Shown: positions 1-11,105 of the stretch, piece by piece
Numbering within the stretch: position 1 is the stretch's first letter
Layout of the letters: every line of letters begins with the position of its first letter
Source of the DNA: Astrocystis sublimbata
Taxonomy: Eukaryota; Ascomycota; Sordariomycetes; Xylariales; Xylariaceae
NCBI GenBank assembly: GCA_022453515.1
Contig: JAJNNY010000001.1
Span: 310,001-374,000 of the forward strand
Length of the DNA: 64,000 nucleotides
Direction of reading: 5' to 3'
Notes under the pieces: model-generated
Told to the model about the DNA's origin: nothing
Database searches by the model: none
What the model saw: the letters and a program-made list of their open reading frames with translations, nothing else
Translations under genes and position numbers: made by a program

Positions 1-1709
1 GCTGGGATGACAAGATGTTCAGGCACATGGCGATCTTGAGCGGGTGTGATTATCTCGATAGCATTCCCAGCTTGGGGCTGAAGACGGCACATCGATTGCT
101 TCGAAAGCACAAGACGGTCGAGCGGATCATACGGACTCTTCAATTCGAGGGCAAGCACCGCATTCCAGCTGACTATCTGAAGCTGTTTACCCAAGCGGAG
201 CAGACCTTTTTATACCAATGGGCGTTCTGCCCAACCTCCAATCAGCTGGTTAATCTGACTGCCCCCCCGTCCGATCTTGATCTGGACCAGCTTCCCTTTA
301 TCGGATCTTTCGTTGAGGCCCAGGTCGCCCAAAGAATTGCTGCGGGAGATGTAAACCCCATGACCAAACAAGAGATTGTACTTCCGCTACCTGTTTCCCC
401 AAGAAAACGGACTGCATCTGGTGCTGTCTCCCGCAGTGCTATACCGTCACAGGTTAGCCAAGAGACACCTAAAAAGCCAATCGATGCTTATTTCAAAAAC
501 CATGGTCGCATACCTCTGGCAGAAATGGACGCAAACTGCTTCCATGTCAACCCGGAAAGAGTAACTGACGAAGGGACACAACCGATCGTCTTTCCACTTC
601 CAAGACCATACATAGAGGGCCCTGCGTCAGCAGCCGCAGGTCCGTCCCGCAGCTACATACATAGCAGTGGGCGCTCGCCACGTACACTACGTCGTCGAAC
701 AGAACCTGTGTCGAATTTACTCACCAACGCTGGACATACCCTATCCTCAACCTCACGTCGCACAACCATTGGCCCAGAGCCAATGTCTCCCCACCGCCCT
801 GACAACCTTGTTGCTGGAATCAACCCTCGCCCACCGAAAAAAGCACGCCTCTGTGAAGACGACGCTGCGTTGGAATCGAGCCCTGGCAAAGCGAAGAGCA
901 GATTCTTCTCGCCAAGTGCCCCCAAGCCTAAAGCTCGAAGAACAGCCAAATCCGAGGGCTACCTCCTGTCTGATGATTCAATAGAGGAGGCTTTGAAGGA
1001 GCTCCCTGAAATGGAAGGCTGGTCTCGACGGCCAGATCGTCGAAAAAGCTTTGCCGTGTTCGGTGAAGAACAATCGCATGTGAATGAGTCGGGCATTCGC
1101 GAACAAGCTGGAACAGGCGATACATCAGAATCTCTGCACGAGGCGCAAGATACCATCATCCCAGACACCCCTCCAAAGTCGCGGATCGGACGCTTCGCTT
1201 ATGCTGATAACGTGCGCCCTCTCGATTCGCAATCATCGCGGCTACCAAGGAGACAAGGCTCAGTATCCTCAACTAGGAGCTCGCTCACAGCTCTGACACC
1301 CTTGTCTACCGCCTCAAGTCAACCATCTCAGGGATCTGCTGCTAGGACAACACCAGCCACAACCCCACGGCTTACACCGCTACAGCTACTTGAGCGGAAA
1401 GCGCTGGGGTACGGCGGAGAATCGCCAACATCGAAATTTGCGGTGCCCCGAGCGCCGAAGCGGTCCAGTCTCGGTCGGATGAGCCTCGACTCGCTTCCGG
1501 TCAATCCAGCATTCGTACCCCTACCACCAGTCGACATCGCGGAGCTGGAGGTGCTGAACGGGCCCATCGGTAGCGAGGACCTCTTAGTGCCTGAGAGCGA
1601 GTCGGAGGAGTTGGAAGCATCACCCGAGTTGGAGAACATGGATCCGGCGGGGAACAGGACGAAGGCGAGACCATTGGACCTGTCCAAATATCTGTTTGCT
1701 TCAGCATGA
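1..1709 (+). CDS. exo1: Exonuclease 1 (EXO1), C-terminal part, cut by the window edge
   Basis: The reading frame is open from base 3 to the TGA at 1707-1709, so the gene starts left of the window. The first about 90 residues match the end of the XPG/FEN nuclease core: the block MAILSGCDYLDSIPSLGLKT is the H3TH helix-hairpin-helix region of EXO1-class 5'-3' exonucleases, followed by the helical cap with FLYQWAFCP. After about residue 120 the protein is a long Ser/Pro/Arg-rich tail with no clear fold, as in other EXO1 proteins, where this tail binds mismatch-repair partners. EXO1 acts in the nucleus in mismatch repair and DNA end resection. No intron is seen in this part. The catalytic acidic residues of the N-terminal nuclease lie mostly outside the window. 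The assignment is firm; the gene is partial only because of the edge. Confidence 0.93.
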   Translation, partial: WDDKMFRHMAILSGCDYLDSIPSLGLKTAHRLLRKHKTVERIIRTLQFEGKHRIPADYLKLFTQAEQTFLYQWAFCPTSNQLVNLTAPPSDLDLDQLPFIGSFVEAQVAQRIAAGDVNPMTKQEIVLPLPVSPRKRTASGAVSRSAIPSQVSQETPKKPIDAYFKNHGRIPLAEMDANCFHVNPERVTDEGTQPIVFPLPRPYIEGPASAAAGPSRSYIHSSGRSPRTLRRRTEPVSNLLTNAGHTLSSTSRRTTIGPEPMSPHRPDNLVAGINPRPPKKARLCEDDAALESSPGKAKSRFFSPSAPKPKARRTAKSEGYLLSDDSIEEALKELPEMEGWSRRPDRRKSFAVFGEEQSHVNESGIREQAGTGDTSESLHEAQDTIIPDTPPKSRIGRFAYADNVRPLDSQSSRLPRRQGSVSSTRSSLTALTPLSTASSQPSQGSAARTTPATTPRLTPLQLLERKALGYGGESPTSKFAVPRAPKRSSLGRMSLDSLPVNPAFVPLPPVDIAELEVLNGPIGSEDLLVPESESEELEASPELENMDPAGNRTKARPLDLSKYLFASA

Positions 1710-3904
1710 AAATTTGTTGCTTTGGGTTGTCATTATGGAGTGTAAAAGGCGCAGTGGATGTGGAATTCCCAAAAGATGTGCACAGCGGCGGCGTTCTGGT
1801 CAGCTTTTGTTTCATTTTTAGTATTGCTTGAAGTCGGCGGACAGTGTTCAAGCAGCAGTTGATGGGTTCATAAGATTCTCACAAGAACACTTGGTGTGCC
1901 GAGTAGTATTAGTCGACGACCATAAACTGAAGACATCCCTCGAACGGGTCGAAGAAATGCCTTGTATCACGAATGCTTGTCATGGCTACCTAAGAATGCA
2001 CCAAAACTCGTAATTACCCTGCTACTCGTATTTCAGAACTTTGGCGTTGGCGATGCCGTACTGGACATGCACAGTCTTTGCAGGCCGGGCAGTCTGCCAA
2101 TAATTATATGCCCTACCCGGTACCTACATACGCAAGTGTTGCTCAATAATCCCTAGTATCCATTGTCAGAGCACCATCAGCAATGGATCATCTATCAGAT
2201 ACACAATGGCATCGTCAATTCAAGCAGCCAGAACGACTCGTCGGGGTCTTGAACGCCACTAACACCACCTTCTCAACTGGCAGGCATGTTACCTAGTAAC
2301 ACGGGCGATCCGGGCAGGATGGATGCGGGCCTGCCGGACACAGATTGTCGAGACTCGACGCTCTCCTCGGGATAGAAGTGAGCTAAATGGTGCGTCATTG
2401 CCATCATGTGGGGCTCGACTTAAGTGGCTGCATTACGCCGGGCGATGAGGTTTGTTCATTGGTTGCCGGTTGGCCAAAAACTGGCCAAAAACTGAGAGCA
2501 AATGGATCTAGCCTCTCGCGAGTTAGAAAGGCTGCTCTTCACTGCGGGACGGTACGGCAGGCGTGCTCGCGCTTCGGTCCAGGGTTGCCTGCCGGACTTT
2601 GCACTGTTAGGCACCAGCACCACCCATTGAGCCCTACAGGAATTACTTAGCTATGGATTGGGACATCTCCTTGCACCACCTAAGTCGTCTGTCTGCCTGG
2701 CATTTGGCATTTGGCATTTGGCATTTGGCATTTGCATCCACCATTGGGCGCAGGCACGCCAGGATGCCAGGATAAGCGGTCACATACTGTACAGTAGGTA
2801 AAGTATGTAGGTAAAGTAGGTAGTATGCTGTTGGCGGCACGTGTTGGAGTTGGCAGCAAGTTTGCGATACTAACAAGATCGACTCCCGTTTCCGTCACCC
2901 GACCTAGGCGAGTAGGGGGGCAGTTTCCCGCCTGTTTCCCACCTTCGTTGCCGCCCTGTCCATTTGAGCGTTGTACCTACCTAGCGTCCACTTGCAGCAT
3001 CAGAGCATCATCAGATGCATGGATGCACCTAAGTATTCAATCATTACATTACACCTTCCTCGGTTTCGCGTTCTGCCACCGCACCTGCCCGCCGACGGCG
3101 AGTTACACAATCGTGGTAGGCAGAAGGCAGAAGGCAGAAGGCAGGCAAGCAGGTAGCGTACCTGCCATGTTAGTGGTAAGGTTCTTCCTGACATTACCTA
3201 AGTAAGTACAGTACCTTACGGCGGTCCACGTAGGGGCCATCCCCACCGTCTCACACGCCACTCGTCATCGCCGAGCGCACCCCCCCCCTTCCGCAGTGGT
3301 GTGTGTCAGTGTCAGTGTGTCAGGCACTGGACCGTCGTGACCACGCCTTCCGCCCGCCTTCCCGTCGCCTCGGTCAACATCGTGCATCCCCGGCACCCCG
3401 GCATCCTCACATCTCTTCGTTGCAAACCACGTCCGACTCCAGCCAGAATAGCTGCACACCACAGTCGAATTACAAGTCCATCGAAATCAGACACCGACAC
3501 CCCTTATCTCTTACAGCCCGTAGCAGAGCCCCGTCTGCCCCGTCATCGTCCTGGTGGACGGCCTCGTCCCATACGCAGCCAGGCGACTGACTCAATTGCT
3601 CGTCCACTCTCACCACGCCAAATCACCTATTTCTCCCGACTGGGAATCCCCCGCAGCCGAAGACACCGCATCGTCTACTTCACCGACAAATACCACCGAC
3701 ACGGAGCGACCCGGCCTTCACCAGTGCTGGCTCCAACGGCTCGCCATCAGCGAGTCTCTCGGCACGCTTCTCCCACCCGACGACACCATTCCTCCCATAA
3801 CGAGAAAGCGAAAGGCCGCTGAGGCGACGGTGTCCTCTACCCCCGAAACTTTACCCAACAAACGAGTCCTCGCCTCAGCAGCCCCTCCCACACCCGGCAC
3901 AGCC
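1710..3904. other. Intergenic, EXO1 3' side and RBR ligase 5' side
   Basis: No gene could be supported in these 2.2 kb. They hold the EXO1 3' flank, a short tandem repeat at 2701-2734, several GTAGGTAAAG/GTAGGTAGTA stretches around 2800-2825, AGGCAGAAGGCAGAAGGCAG at about 3120-3140, and a CT/CA-rich stretch from about 3240 that is probably the promoter and 5' leader of the downstream ligase. Open frames at 3301-3900 run into the ligase start without a plausible protein and are read as leader. Confidence 0.6.
2701..2734. repeat. Tandem repeat, 7-bp unit CATTTGG, about 4.9 copies
   Basis: Four perfect CATTTGG units are followed by a partial fifth (CATTTG). The tract lies between genes, so it is a simple minisatellite of no visible function. 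Confidence 0.95.
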
Positions 3905-5730
3905 ATGGATTCCGACGACGACTTTGTCTCCAACGTGTCCAGCGACGACGACATCATGCAGGATGACACTGACAACGACATGTCTGCTGATGAAGATGGT
4001 GTGTAGATCCGCCCGCCCTGCCCCTGATTCTTTGCCCGCTCTTCTCTCCCACACACATTCTCTCACTTTCTTCTGCTGGCTCTACTCTACACGTGAGCCA
4101 GTACTCGATCCCTCACACTTCGCCGCTTTGCCTTTGCTCTCTGTTCTGCACCAGACTTACCCAGCGTCTTTCTCCTCAGAATTCGATGTCTTCGATGATC
4201 AGCCCGACGATGACCCTAACGTAACCTCGTATAAAAGCGGCAAACTGGCAGGCACGATTTTCGATGTCAGCTCCAAAGTCTACAACCCCGACGATATTCG
4301 ACGTCAACAAGATGACATGATTGACGAAGTGAATCTCATATTAGAAATGAGGAAAGAGGACGCCGCCATAATGCTCCGCTACTTTCGTTGGAACAAGGAA
4401 CGACTCATGGAAGATTACATGGATAACTCGCGGAAGGTTCTGGAGGCTGCAGGCCTAGGGCCCAGTGCGTCCGAACCACCCAGGTTGGAAAAGGTGCCTG
4501 GCTTCGTGTGCGATATCTGCTGCGAGGACGACGAAGATCTCGTCACCTTCGCCTTGAAGTGTGGTCACCGATACTGCGTAGACTGTTACCGACAATATCT
4601 GACACAAAAGATAAGGGAAGAGGGCGAAGCAGCCAGGATCCAGTGTCCTGCTGATGCGTGTCATAGGATCATCGATTCACGCTCGTTGGATTCCTTGGTT
4701 GCCGATGATTTGAGGAGTCGGTACCGAGAGCTGCTTAATCGCACCTACGTCGAGGACAACGACTTGTTGAAATGGTGCCCGGCCCCTGACTGCGCCAACG
4801 CGGTTGAGTGCGCCATCAAGAAGAAAGATCTCGACAAGGTGGTGCCGACCGTCACATGCGGTTGCGGCTACCGCTTCTGCTTTGGTTGCATCAACAGCGA
4901 CCACCAGCCAGCCCCTTGTGAGCTTGTGAAGAAGTGGTTGAAGAAGTGCGCAGACGATAGCGAAACCGCCAACTGGATTTCTGCCAATACCAAAGAATGC
5001 CCGAGGTGTAACTCCACCATCGAGAAGAATGGTGGGTGCAACCATATGACGTGTAGAAAGTGCAAGCACGAGTTCTGTTGGATGTGCATGGGGCTGTGGT
5101 CGGAGCACGGTACCAGCTGGTATAACTGTAACCGATTCGAAGAGAAGAGCGGTACAGATGCCAGAGACGCCCAAGCAAAGTCGAGGGTGTCGTTGGAACG
5201 GTATCTCCATTATTACAACCGTTACGCAAACCATGAGCAATCTGCCCGCCTGGACAAAGACATTTACCAGAAGACAGAAAAGAAGATGGTGCAACTACAG
5301 ACAGCCTCTGGTATGTCGTGGATCGAGGTCCAATATCTGAATAATGCCTCGCAGGCTTTGCAGACTTGCCGACAAACGCTCAAATGGACCTATGCATTTG
5401 CCTTTTATCTGGCCAGGAACAATCTGACGGAGATTTTCGAGGATAATCAAAAGGATCTGGAAATGGCTGTCGAGGCTCTCTCCGAAATGTTTGAGAAACC
5501 TATAGCGGAGCTGGCCGACTCTAAACTGAAAGTGGACATAATGGATAAGACTTCCTACTGCAACAAGAGGCGTGTGATTCTGCTCAATGACACGGCTGAG
5601 AATCTTGCCAATGGTACGTTGACATTTGCATCCTCCCCTTTCATCACATAGTGAGTGCTAACGTATATATATTCTAGGTCGCTGGTTCTTTAACGTAGAC
5701 CTGAAGAGTGCGACTGCCGGACGCCGCTAG
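3905..5730 (+). CDS. RBR-type E3 ubiquitin ligase, Ariadne family
   Basis: Three exons (3905-3998, 4180-5613, 5678-5730) join in phase to give 526 aa. After an acidic N-terminus, RING1 begins at Cys142 (CDICCEDDEDL), an IBR domain follows, and RING2 begins at Cys305 with CPRCNSTIEKNGGCNHM; Cys318 is the expected catalytic cysteine that accepts ubiquitin as a thioester. The C-terminal third (from YLHYYNRYANHEQSA) matches the autoinhibitory Ariadne domain. The length fits human ARIH1 and yeast Hel1 (about 550 aa). In this family the enzyme receives ubiquitin from an E2 and passes it to substrates, often together with neddylated cullins. The start at 3905 is chosen because the acidic MDSDDDF opening is typical and the first intron fits in phase from there. 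The last intron falls in the last coding codons, leaving a 17-codon terminal exon. Confidence 0.92.
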
Positions 5731-6807
5731 ATACCACAAATGCATGTTAATGAATCGCTCGGGTAGATATCAGGTAGACTGAGGACCTCATTGCCGGTGT
5801 TGGGATTTGTCATATTAGGGAATTTGAGCATCTTTCTTTCTCCTTTTCCGTTTCACTCCCCTTTGCCGTCACATTATACTGCTTTGAGCATTTGCATGAA
5901 CTGTAACACCCAAAGCAGCACTTTTTTTTTATTTGCAAGCAGCTTGACTTAAGGTTCTCTCCTGCATCGGTCAGCCCAGACGCGTTGTGGCGCACATATT
6001 CTAGGCGTCACTCTGTTGACTTCTTCCACGACATGGATAGGCAGGTAGACAGGTAGGCAGTAAATAACGAATAGGCACCACAAGTGCTTGCGGTTCTGAT
6101 AGGTGACTTGTACCGGAACATTTGATTTCGATGAATTTGAGATGTCTGGGATAATGTTACGAAGGACGAACACGTCTGAGGAGATGCATTCCACGTGGCG
6201 GTTCGGCCCGCAGGCCTTGATGATAAGACAGGGAGGAGCGTCTACAGAGGATGGCACAGTGTACCTAGCCTGGATTTCTACATACGAGTCCTTAAGCCTA
6301 GAGGCACACCTAGCCCACACAGTAGATTGTCCCCCAATACAACCACCTTTCTGTTCGACCGTTCTATTTACGAGTAAGACTTCTTTCGTGCAGCTCATGC
6401 AGGTCGTCGATTGGTTTGAGGGGAAAGGGAATAAGCGCGGAGAGAGACGACAAGGGAATGATGACTTCTGTGTTGCCTTGAGCAGTGTTACGCCTGCGGA
6501 CAGCAGTGGAAAACTAAATCCACACATTACTCTATATAGGGTAGGGTAATATACCTAGCTATGCTAAGGCGTGTACACTTTGATATAATGCATGAGATGT
6601 TCTAGGCATAGGTAGACACACTTCATGTAGAACAGGAAGTAAAGTATCTCGCTAACAGGTAGGTAGGTAGGTGGCTGTGCGGGCCAAATTTTTCGATGTC
6701 AAAGTCTCTAGTAGCGCTAGAGACGACGCGCATTGCGTATTAACGTACAGACAGATAGATAGATGCGCATCGTAGGCAGATTCCTCCTGCTGCTCACAAA
6801 GTCGCAT
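5731..6807. other. Intergenic between convergent ligase and peroxiredoxin genes
   Basis: This holds the two 3' flanks. An open frame of about 190 codons on the minus strand (5949-6527) and one of 148 codons on plus overlap here, but neither shows a family motif or supported splice structure, so no gene is called. A tetranucleotide tract (AGGT)4 lies at 6657-6672. Confidence 0.55.
6657..6672. repeat. Microsatellite (AGGT)4
   Basis: Four perfect AGGT units lie between genes. The unit belongs to the AGGTAGG/TACCTACC word family that recurs through the intergenic DNA of this window. Confidence 0.9.
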
Positions 6808-7824
6808 CTAATTCAGGACTTTCTCGGCCATGGAAACTGCGAGTACGTAGATCAGCATCTCGCTCCTGGGGATGGGGGGTTTGGCCAGATTTTCATTCAT
6901 CGAAAAGTTCGATTCCGTCCGTATCGAATCGAGCAAAGAAGGGGGTCGGTGGTTGGTGGAAACAAACTCACCATCAGTTCCGGTGTTGTCGGGCTCGACG
7001 TGGACGGACTTGACCTTGCCGTCCTCGATGACGAGGGCGTAGCGCTTGGCGCGCGTGTGGCCGAAGACGGGGATGGCGTCGAAGCCGAGGTCGAGCGCCT
7101 TGGTGAAGGCGCCGGTGGGATCGGCTAGGAATCGGATCTGTTTTTATTTCACGCTTCACGTCAACAACTGATTGATTGGATAGGTAGCGTCTTTGCGGTT
7201 GAGGTTCTTCCTCGCTTTCATCGATCGATCTCCCTCATTCATTCCTCGCACACTTTACACTACGAGCCGGACTTGGACTCTGCGCTCTGGTTCTGCACTC
7301 CTTTTTCGGAAATTCCACATGCTGCCTCGAAACCGAAACCGAGATCGAGATAAGATAAGAGATTTGATTCATGCATGTATGTATGGTAGGTAAGGTAAGC
7401 AAAGCAAGGCAAAGCAACGAAGAAAAAAAAAAAAAAAACTCACGCCCGACACCTTAGTAGGGTCCAGCTCGTCGGCCCAGGCCTTCATGACGAAGGCGTC
7501 GTTGACGCTGACGACGAAGACCTGGCCGGCCTCGTGGGCCCGGACTTTGGGGTGGTTGATGTACGAGGGGACGTGCTTCTGCGAGCAGGCGCCGGAGAAG
7601 GCGGCCGGGACGCCGACGACGACGCCGTTGGCGATGCCCGACGCGTATTGCTTCGCCAGGCTCACCTTGTTGCCGGGGGAGTCCTCGTGCAGCTCGATGT
7701 CGGGCACGGCGTCGCCCGCTTGCACGAAGGCGCGCGGGGTGCTGTGGAAGAAGGCGGCCCGCGAGGGGGCGGAGAGGGCCCGGGGGACGGCGTTGGGGAC
7801 GCGGTGGAGGGCGCGGAAGGCCAT
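6808..7824 (-). CDS. Prx5-type peroxiredoxin, probably mitochondrial
   Basis: Minus strand, three exons (7444-7824, 6972-7137, 6808-6836) that join in phase to 191 aa. The core from about residue 35 is the redoxin fold of the Prx5/Ahp1/PMP20 class. The peroxidatic cysteine is Cys80 in PAAFSGACSQKHVPSYI, and the later block FLADPTGAFTKALDLGF is family-typical. The protein reduces hydrogen peroxide and alkyl peroxides with thioredoxin or glutaredoxin as partner. The first 30 residues are Arg/Ala/Ser-rich with no acidic residue, as in a mitochondrial targeting presequence, so a matrix or intermembrane location is inferred. The last coding exon is only 29 bp and ends in VSMAEKVLN, the usual end of fungal members. 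Intron 1 starts with GTGAG followed by a poly-T tract on the coding strand. Confidence 0.93.
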
Positions 7825-8529
7825 TGTTTTTTTTGGTGGATGTGAGGTTTTGGGGGGGTTGAAAAGGGGGGCTTTTCAATGGGTTGGGTTGGGTTGATTG
7901 ATCAATCAATTTGGTTTGTTAGAGCTCGAGGGGTGGGACGTTGTAGGGAGGGACATTGAAGCTTGAGCCGAGGAGCTCAGGCTATGACGTTATAGCTCGG
8001 AGCTGTACGTATGGTCGCACACAGTCTATAGTCTTGATATGAAGTATTGAAACACTGTCTTTAGGCCCTATTTGGTGGGCAGGATAACGCTTTTGCTACA
8101 GTATGTCTCCGGCGTCTGCACGGTACCCAGCTGTACCTGGCGAGCCTAGATTCCAGCTCTCTGCATGCTGAACATGAGACACTCGTCACGTTTATTGGCA
8201 TTCGTCCTCACTTACTCTGCCTCGTCCAGTTATTGAGCTCGCTTTACCACGAGTAAAAGTCTACAGAGACACATCTTGCCTGGCGTTCAATTGCAATTGC
8301 TGGAATGTCTATGTTGGCCCAGCGTATATAAGAGCTCTTAGCGAATGATTCTGTGTGTGCAAAGTAATGCTGTGATGTCGACATGGACGGAGATAGATTG
8401 TAGGTAGTCTTAAATTCCTAGTTGTCTCTGTATCTTGCGTTTGGTCTCTTGATTAAGTCCACCACGGGCTCAGATCACCACCCCCTACTGCTCGCCACAC
8501 GCCTCAAAAGGCGTCTCAAATGTGACTCT
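7825..8529. other. Intergenic, promoter side of the peroxiredoxin gene
   Basis: This is the upstream flank of the peroxiredoxin gene (minus strand). There is a G-rich/T-rich stretch just 5' of the ATG (7825-7900), with repeated GGGTTGGGTTGGGTTGATTGATCAATCAATT around 7878-7910. Nothing else could be recognised. Confidence 0.5.
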
Positions 8530-9466
8530 CGTCTAGCTTACCTCGTACGGAAGATCACCTGCTATCCCATCCCAACAACGCCTGTTTTCTTCGTAAAACA
8601 CAAAGCTGAGGTCTGTAGCATCATGGTGGGTGGGAAGTGTTATATCGTCCATGTCACCAAGTGTGTTATCAATATCAACGCAAGAAAGAGATGCTTTCGA
8701 AAAGGCAGCAATCAAATCATACATACGCTTCGCTGTGGTTTGATTCGTCAACAGCGTCTGGTCGCCGACTAGCGCTCGGGCTCGAGAGCATGCAACTCGA
8801 AAAGTGCCCTCGTCTACTAGGAGTCGTGCGTATGCTCCCGCCCATCGTTGTGTCTTGGGGAATCATGAATATGTCAATTGGTCACTTGAGGTTATGTTCT
8901 GGATTCGCGCATGGGCGTGGGGACAGCGACAACCGGGGAGCTTGGAAGAAAGACGGGGTGGCTTGGACACATTGTCTGCTCGGAAGTGGATCAAGCCTCG
9001 CTACCGAATTTATCATGATATCTGGGGTTGCGTGCGAAGTGGGAGGGTTGACTGCGGGTTGTGAGCTGTGGCCCTCCCTTATCTCAGCTGGGGTAAGTAG
9101 CTCATACGCAAGAAAGTGCCAAGTAGACGATCTGTCGCTGTAAAGTCAGTAATAACGGCATGTAAAAACTGTTCATACCGCAACTTCCATGTCCGCACTA
9201 AAGGCGGTTGAAGGTGAAGATGTAAAAGAGAGAAAAAAAATCATGGTTGCAGGTATTGGGGTCGAGTAACTGATGTTGCAGGATAAATCAGGTGATTCAT
9301 ATGCAACCACCGTGAGGGGTAATTGGGATGCTTGTTGGCAAGCCACCGTGTTCGGATTGGGGCCATCATTGCGAGTGGGATTTGTCTCTTGACGGCTACT
9401 TTTAATTATATAATCTGCAATCTGATGAACGATCCGACTGGTGGCGATCTGTTTAGACCGGATCAT
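8530..9466 (-). CDS. Possible multi-exon gene of unknown function (weak)
   Basis: This is a tentative call on the minus strand. A frame open from 8862 down to a good donor (GAG|GTAAGC at about 8530) encodes a protein-like stretch of about 110 residues (it includes YARLLVDEGTFRVACSRARA and AKRMYDLIAAFSKASL). Upstream, an ATG at 9466 opens a 97-codon frame whose end (MEVA) is followed by GTATGA, then CTGAC and TTTACAG about 45 bases later, a plausible fungal intron. I could not join these pieces into one consistent chain: the exons between about 8865 and 9150 are ambiguous and no terminal exon is clear. No known domain was recognised. It may be a real lineage-specific gene, a decayed one, or chance frames. 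Confidence 0.25.
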
Positions 9467-9805
9467 CTGAAAGGCGCTAAAGTACAGCGGATGTGCGTGT
9501 CTTGCGACGGGGGGGATTGTACATTAGTTGCTAGTCAAGTAGCCTCAACTGCCATCAAAGCAGTGGGTATTTTTTTTCGTTATTCGTCCATCTTCCGATA
9601 AAAAGAGAAAAGAAAAGGTCATTCATGTCGTTCGTAATTTGGTGGCCCGATCCAAAAGGGCTTTGAGCGGATGGTGCGGCCTCGTGCGCAGATACTCTTC
9701 CAATATGCAATGTTTCCAGGGTCTATGCCACTTCGCCATACGCCGAATTTCTTGCAATATTTTGAATCCATATCCAGGCGAGTTCCTTTCCATCGCGATC
9801 GAGAG
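9467..9805. other. Flank downstream of the DUF6590-like gene
   Basis: No gene is called. On the minus strand all three frames stay open for a while past the stop at 9806, so coding sequence could extend into 9619-9805 if an intron or frameshift has been missed. Confidence 0.45.
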
Positions 9806-11105
9806 TCATGATTTCGACCCGGACATCGTGACGGTGTGCATCGATCGAAAGTCAAATTCGCCCTGCTGTCGGTGTTCCCTTCTTGCGCTTTTTGATCGTC
9901 GTTGTTCGGCCAGCTGGTCTGATGAACCTGACCTTGACCCTGATGGAAACATAGGAGACTTTTCAGCAGAAGAACTTCGAATATTCTCGGGTTTCTCTGG
10001 TATCTCCGGGGGTATCGGCTTCGTGACAACCAGAGGTTCCGAAGAGTAGTATTCCGCCTCTACAAGTGGCTGCTGGTACTCTCTTTGCATGGAATGGCCG
10101 TCGCTTTCGTCTTCGTTTGGTGCCTCGTCCAAGGTGTAGGTGTCCATTCTATCGTGGTCCGGGGCAAGATCCCTACACGAAGCGCCGCCGCCGTAATCCC
10201 CATCGACGGACTCCATGATGCTCGGCGGTCTGTTATTGCTCTCGTCCTTTTCGGCCTGGTATTTCTCCAACGCTGTCCGGAGTATCTGCCGCATACAGGC
10301 CTTGTTGACGTTTCGTCGGACGCGGTCGAAGTACTTCACCACATCGCCAACAACCAGTACCTGTGCATCGTGATTGACTTGGATGATGTCTGCGTAGTTG
10401 ACCCTTGAGTCTTCCTTCATGCGTATCCGACCAGGTCGCAACTCCACCCCGATTGGCGAATACTGTAGCTTTGGTCCACCCCTCGGCTGTTCATACCCAG
10501 GATTCGGCTCTCCATTTGGGAAGATGTAGCCCTGCTGAAAGCTGTCGACGCCTGGCTTTGCAAATTGGTGTTTGCTGGGACCGCCAGTGGAAATCGGTCT
10601 TGAGATCTAGGTTAGTCATACACACATAGCTGAGCCAGATGGGGGTTATTGACTTGGCCGCGATGGAGGGAATGATGGAGCATGCCACCGGCGTACCCTG
10701 ACTTACATGCAAACACAATGGTTAGGGAATCCCTCGGTATGGCGCAAGACGACAAATCGGGTGTATCCAAGACACTTCCATTCCCACTGGAACTCGCCCG
10801 CGTCGGCCCAGAGGAACTCAAAAACCTAAGAGCATGAGCATTAGTATGATGCCGAGCACGGTCCTGGCAGTAGTCCCTTACGTCGCCTATGTGAAGTTTT
10901 GACGCTGGGCCGATCTCATAGCCCTTGAGAGCTATCTATGGTGTCAGCGCGATGTTTTGTAGCGACGCAAGCCTCGAGGCTCGTCGGCGCGAGGAGGGGC
11001 TGACTCACTCAGAGGGTGGTCGGTAGGGCAGCGCGGTGCCGGCTCAGGCAAGTCATCTCCATAACCTGAGTCACTTCTAAGCGATGATCGATCACGGCGT
11101 CCCAT
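9806..11105 (-). CDS. DUF6590-like domain protein
   Basis: Minus strand, four exons (11009-11105, 10882-10931, 10707-10825, 9806-10598) that join in phase to 352 aa. The protein starts MGRRDRSSLRSDSGYGDD. Its middle has the pattern of the fungal DUF6590 domain: a hydrophobic strand with FEFLWADAGEF, the RFVVLRHTEGFPNHCVC strand, then PISTGGP and a later SRVNYADIIQVNHDAQVLVVG block. These domains occur in many fungal proteins of unknown role, often in regulatory or stress-related contexts, and no enzymatic function is known. The C-terminal 140 residues are Ser/Glu/Arg-rich and look disordered. Intron branch points (TGACTAACC before exon 4) are good. The 3' end is less sure, because other frames remain open after the stop. 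Confidence 0.7.

Noticed and set aside
5949..6549. Overlapping long frames on both strands
   Set aside because: No family motif, no supported start or splice structure, and located between two convergent 3' ends.
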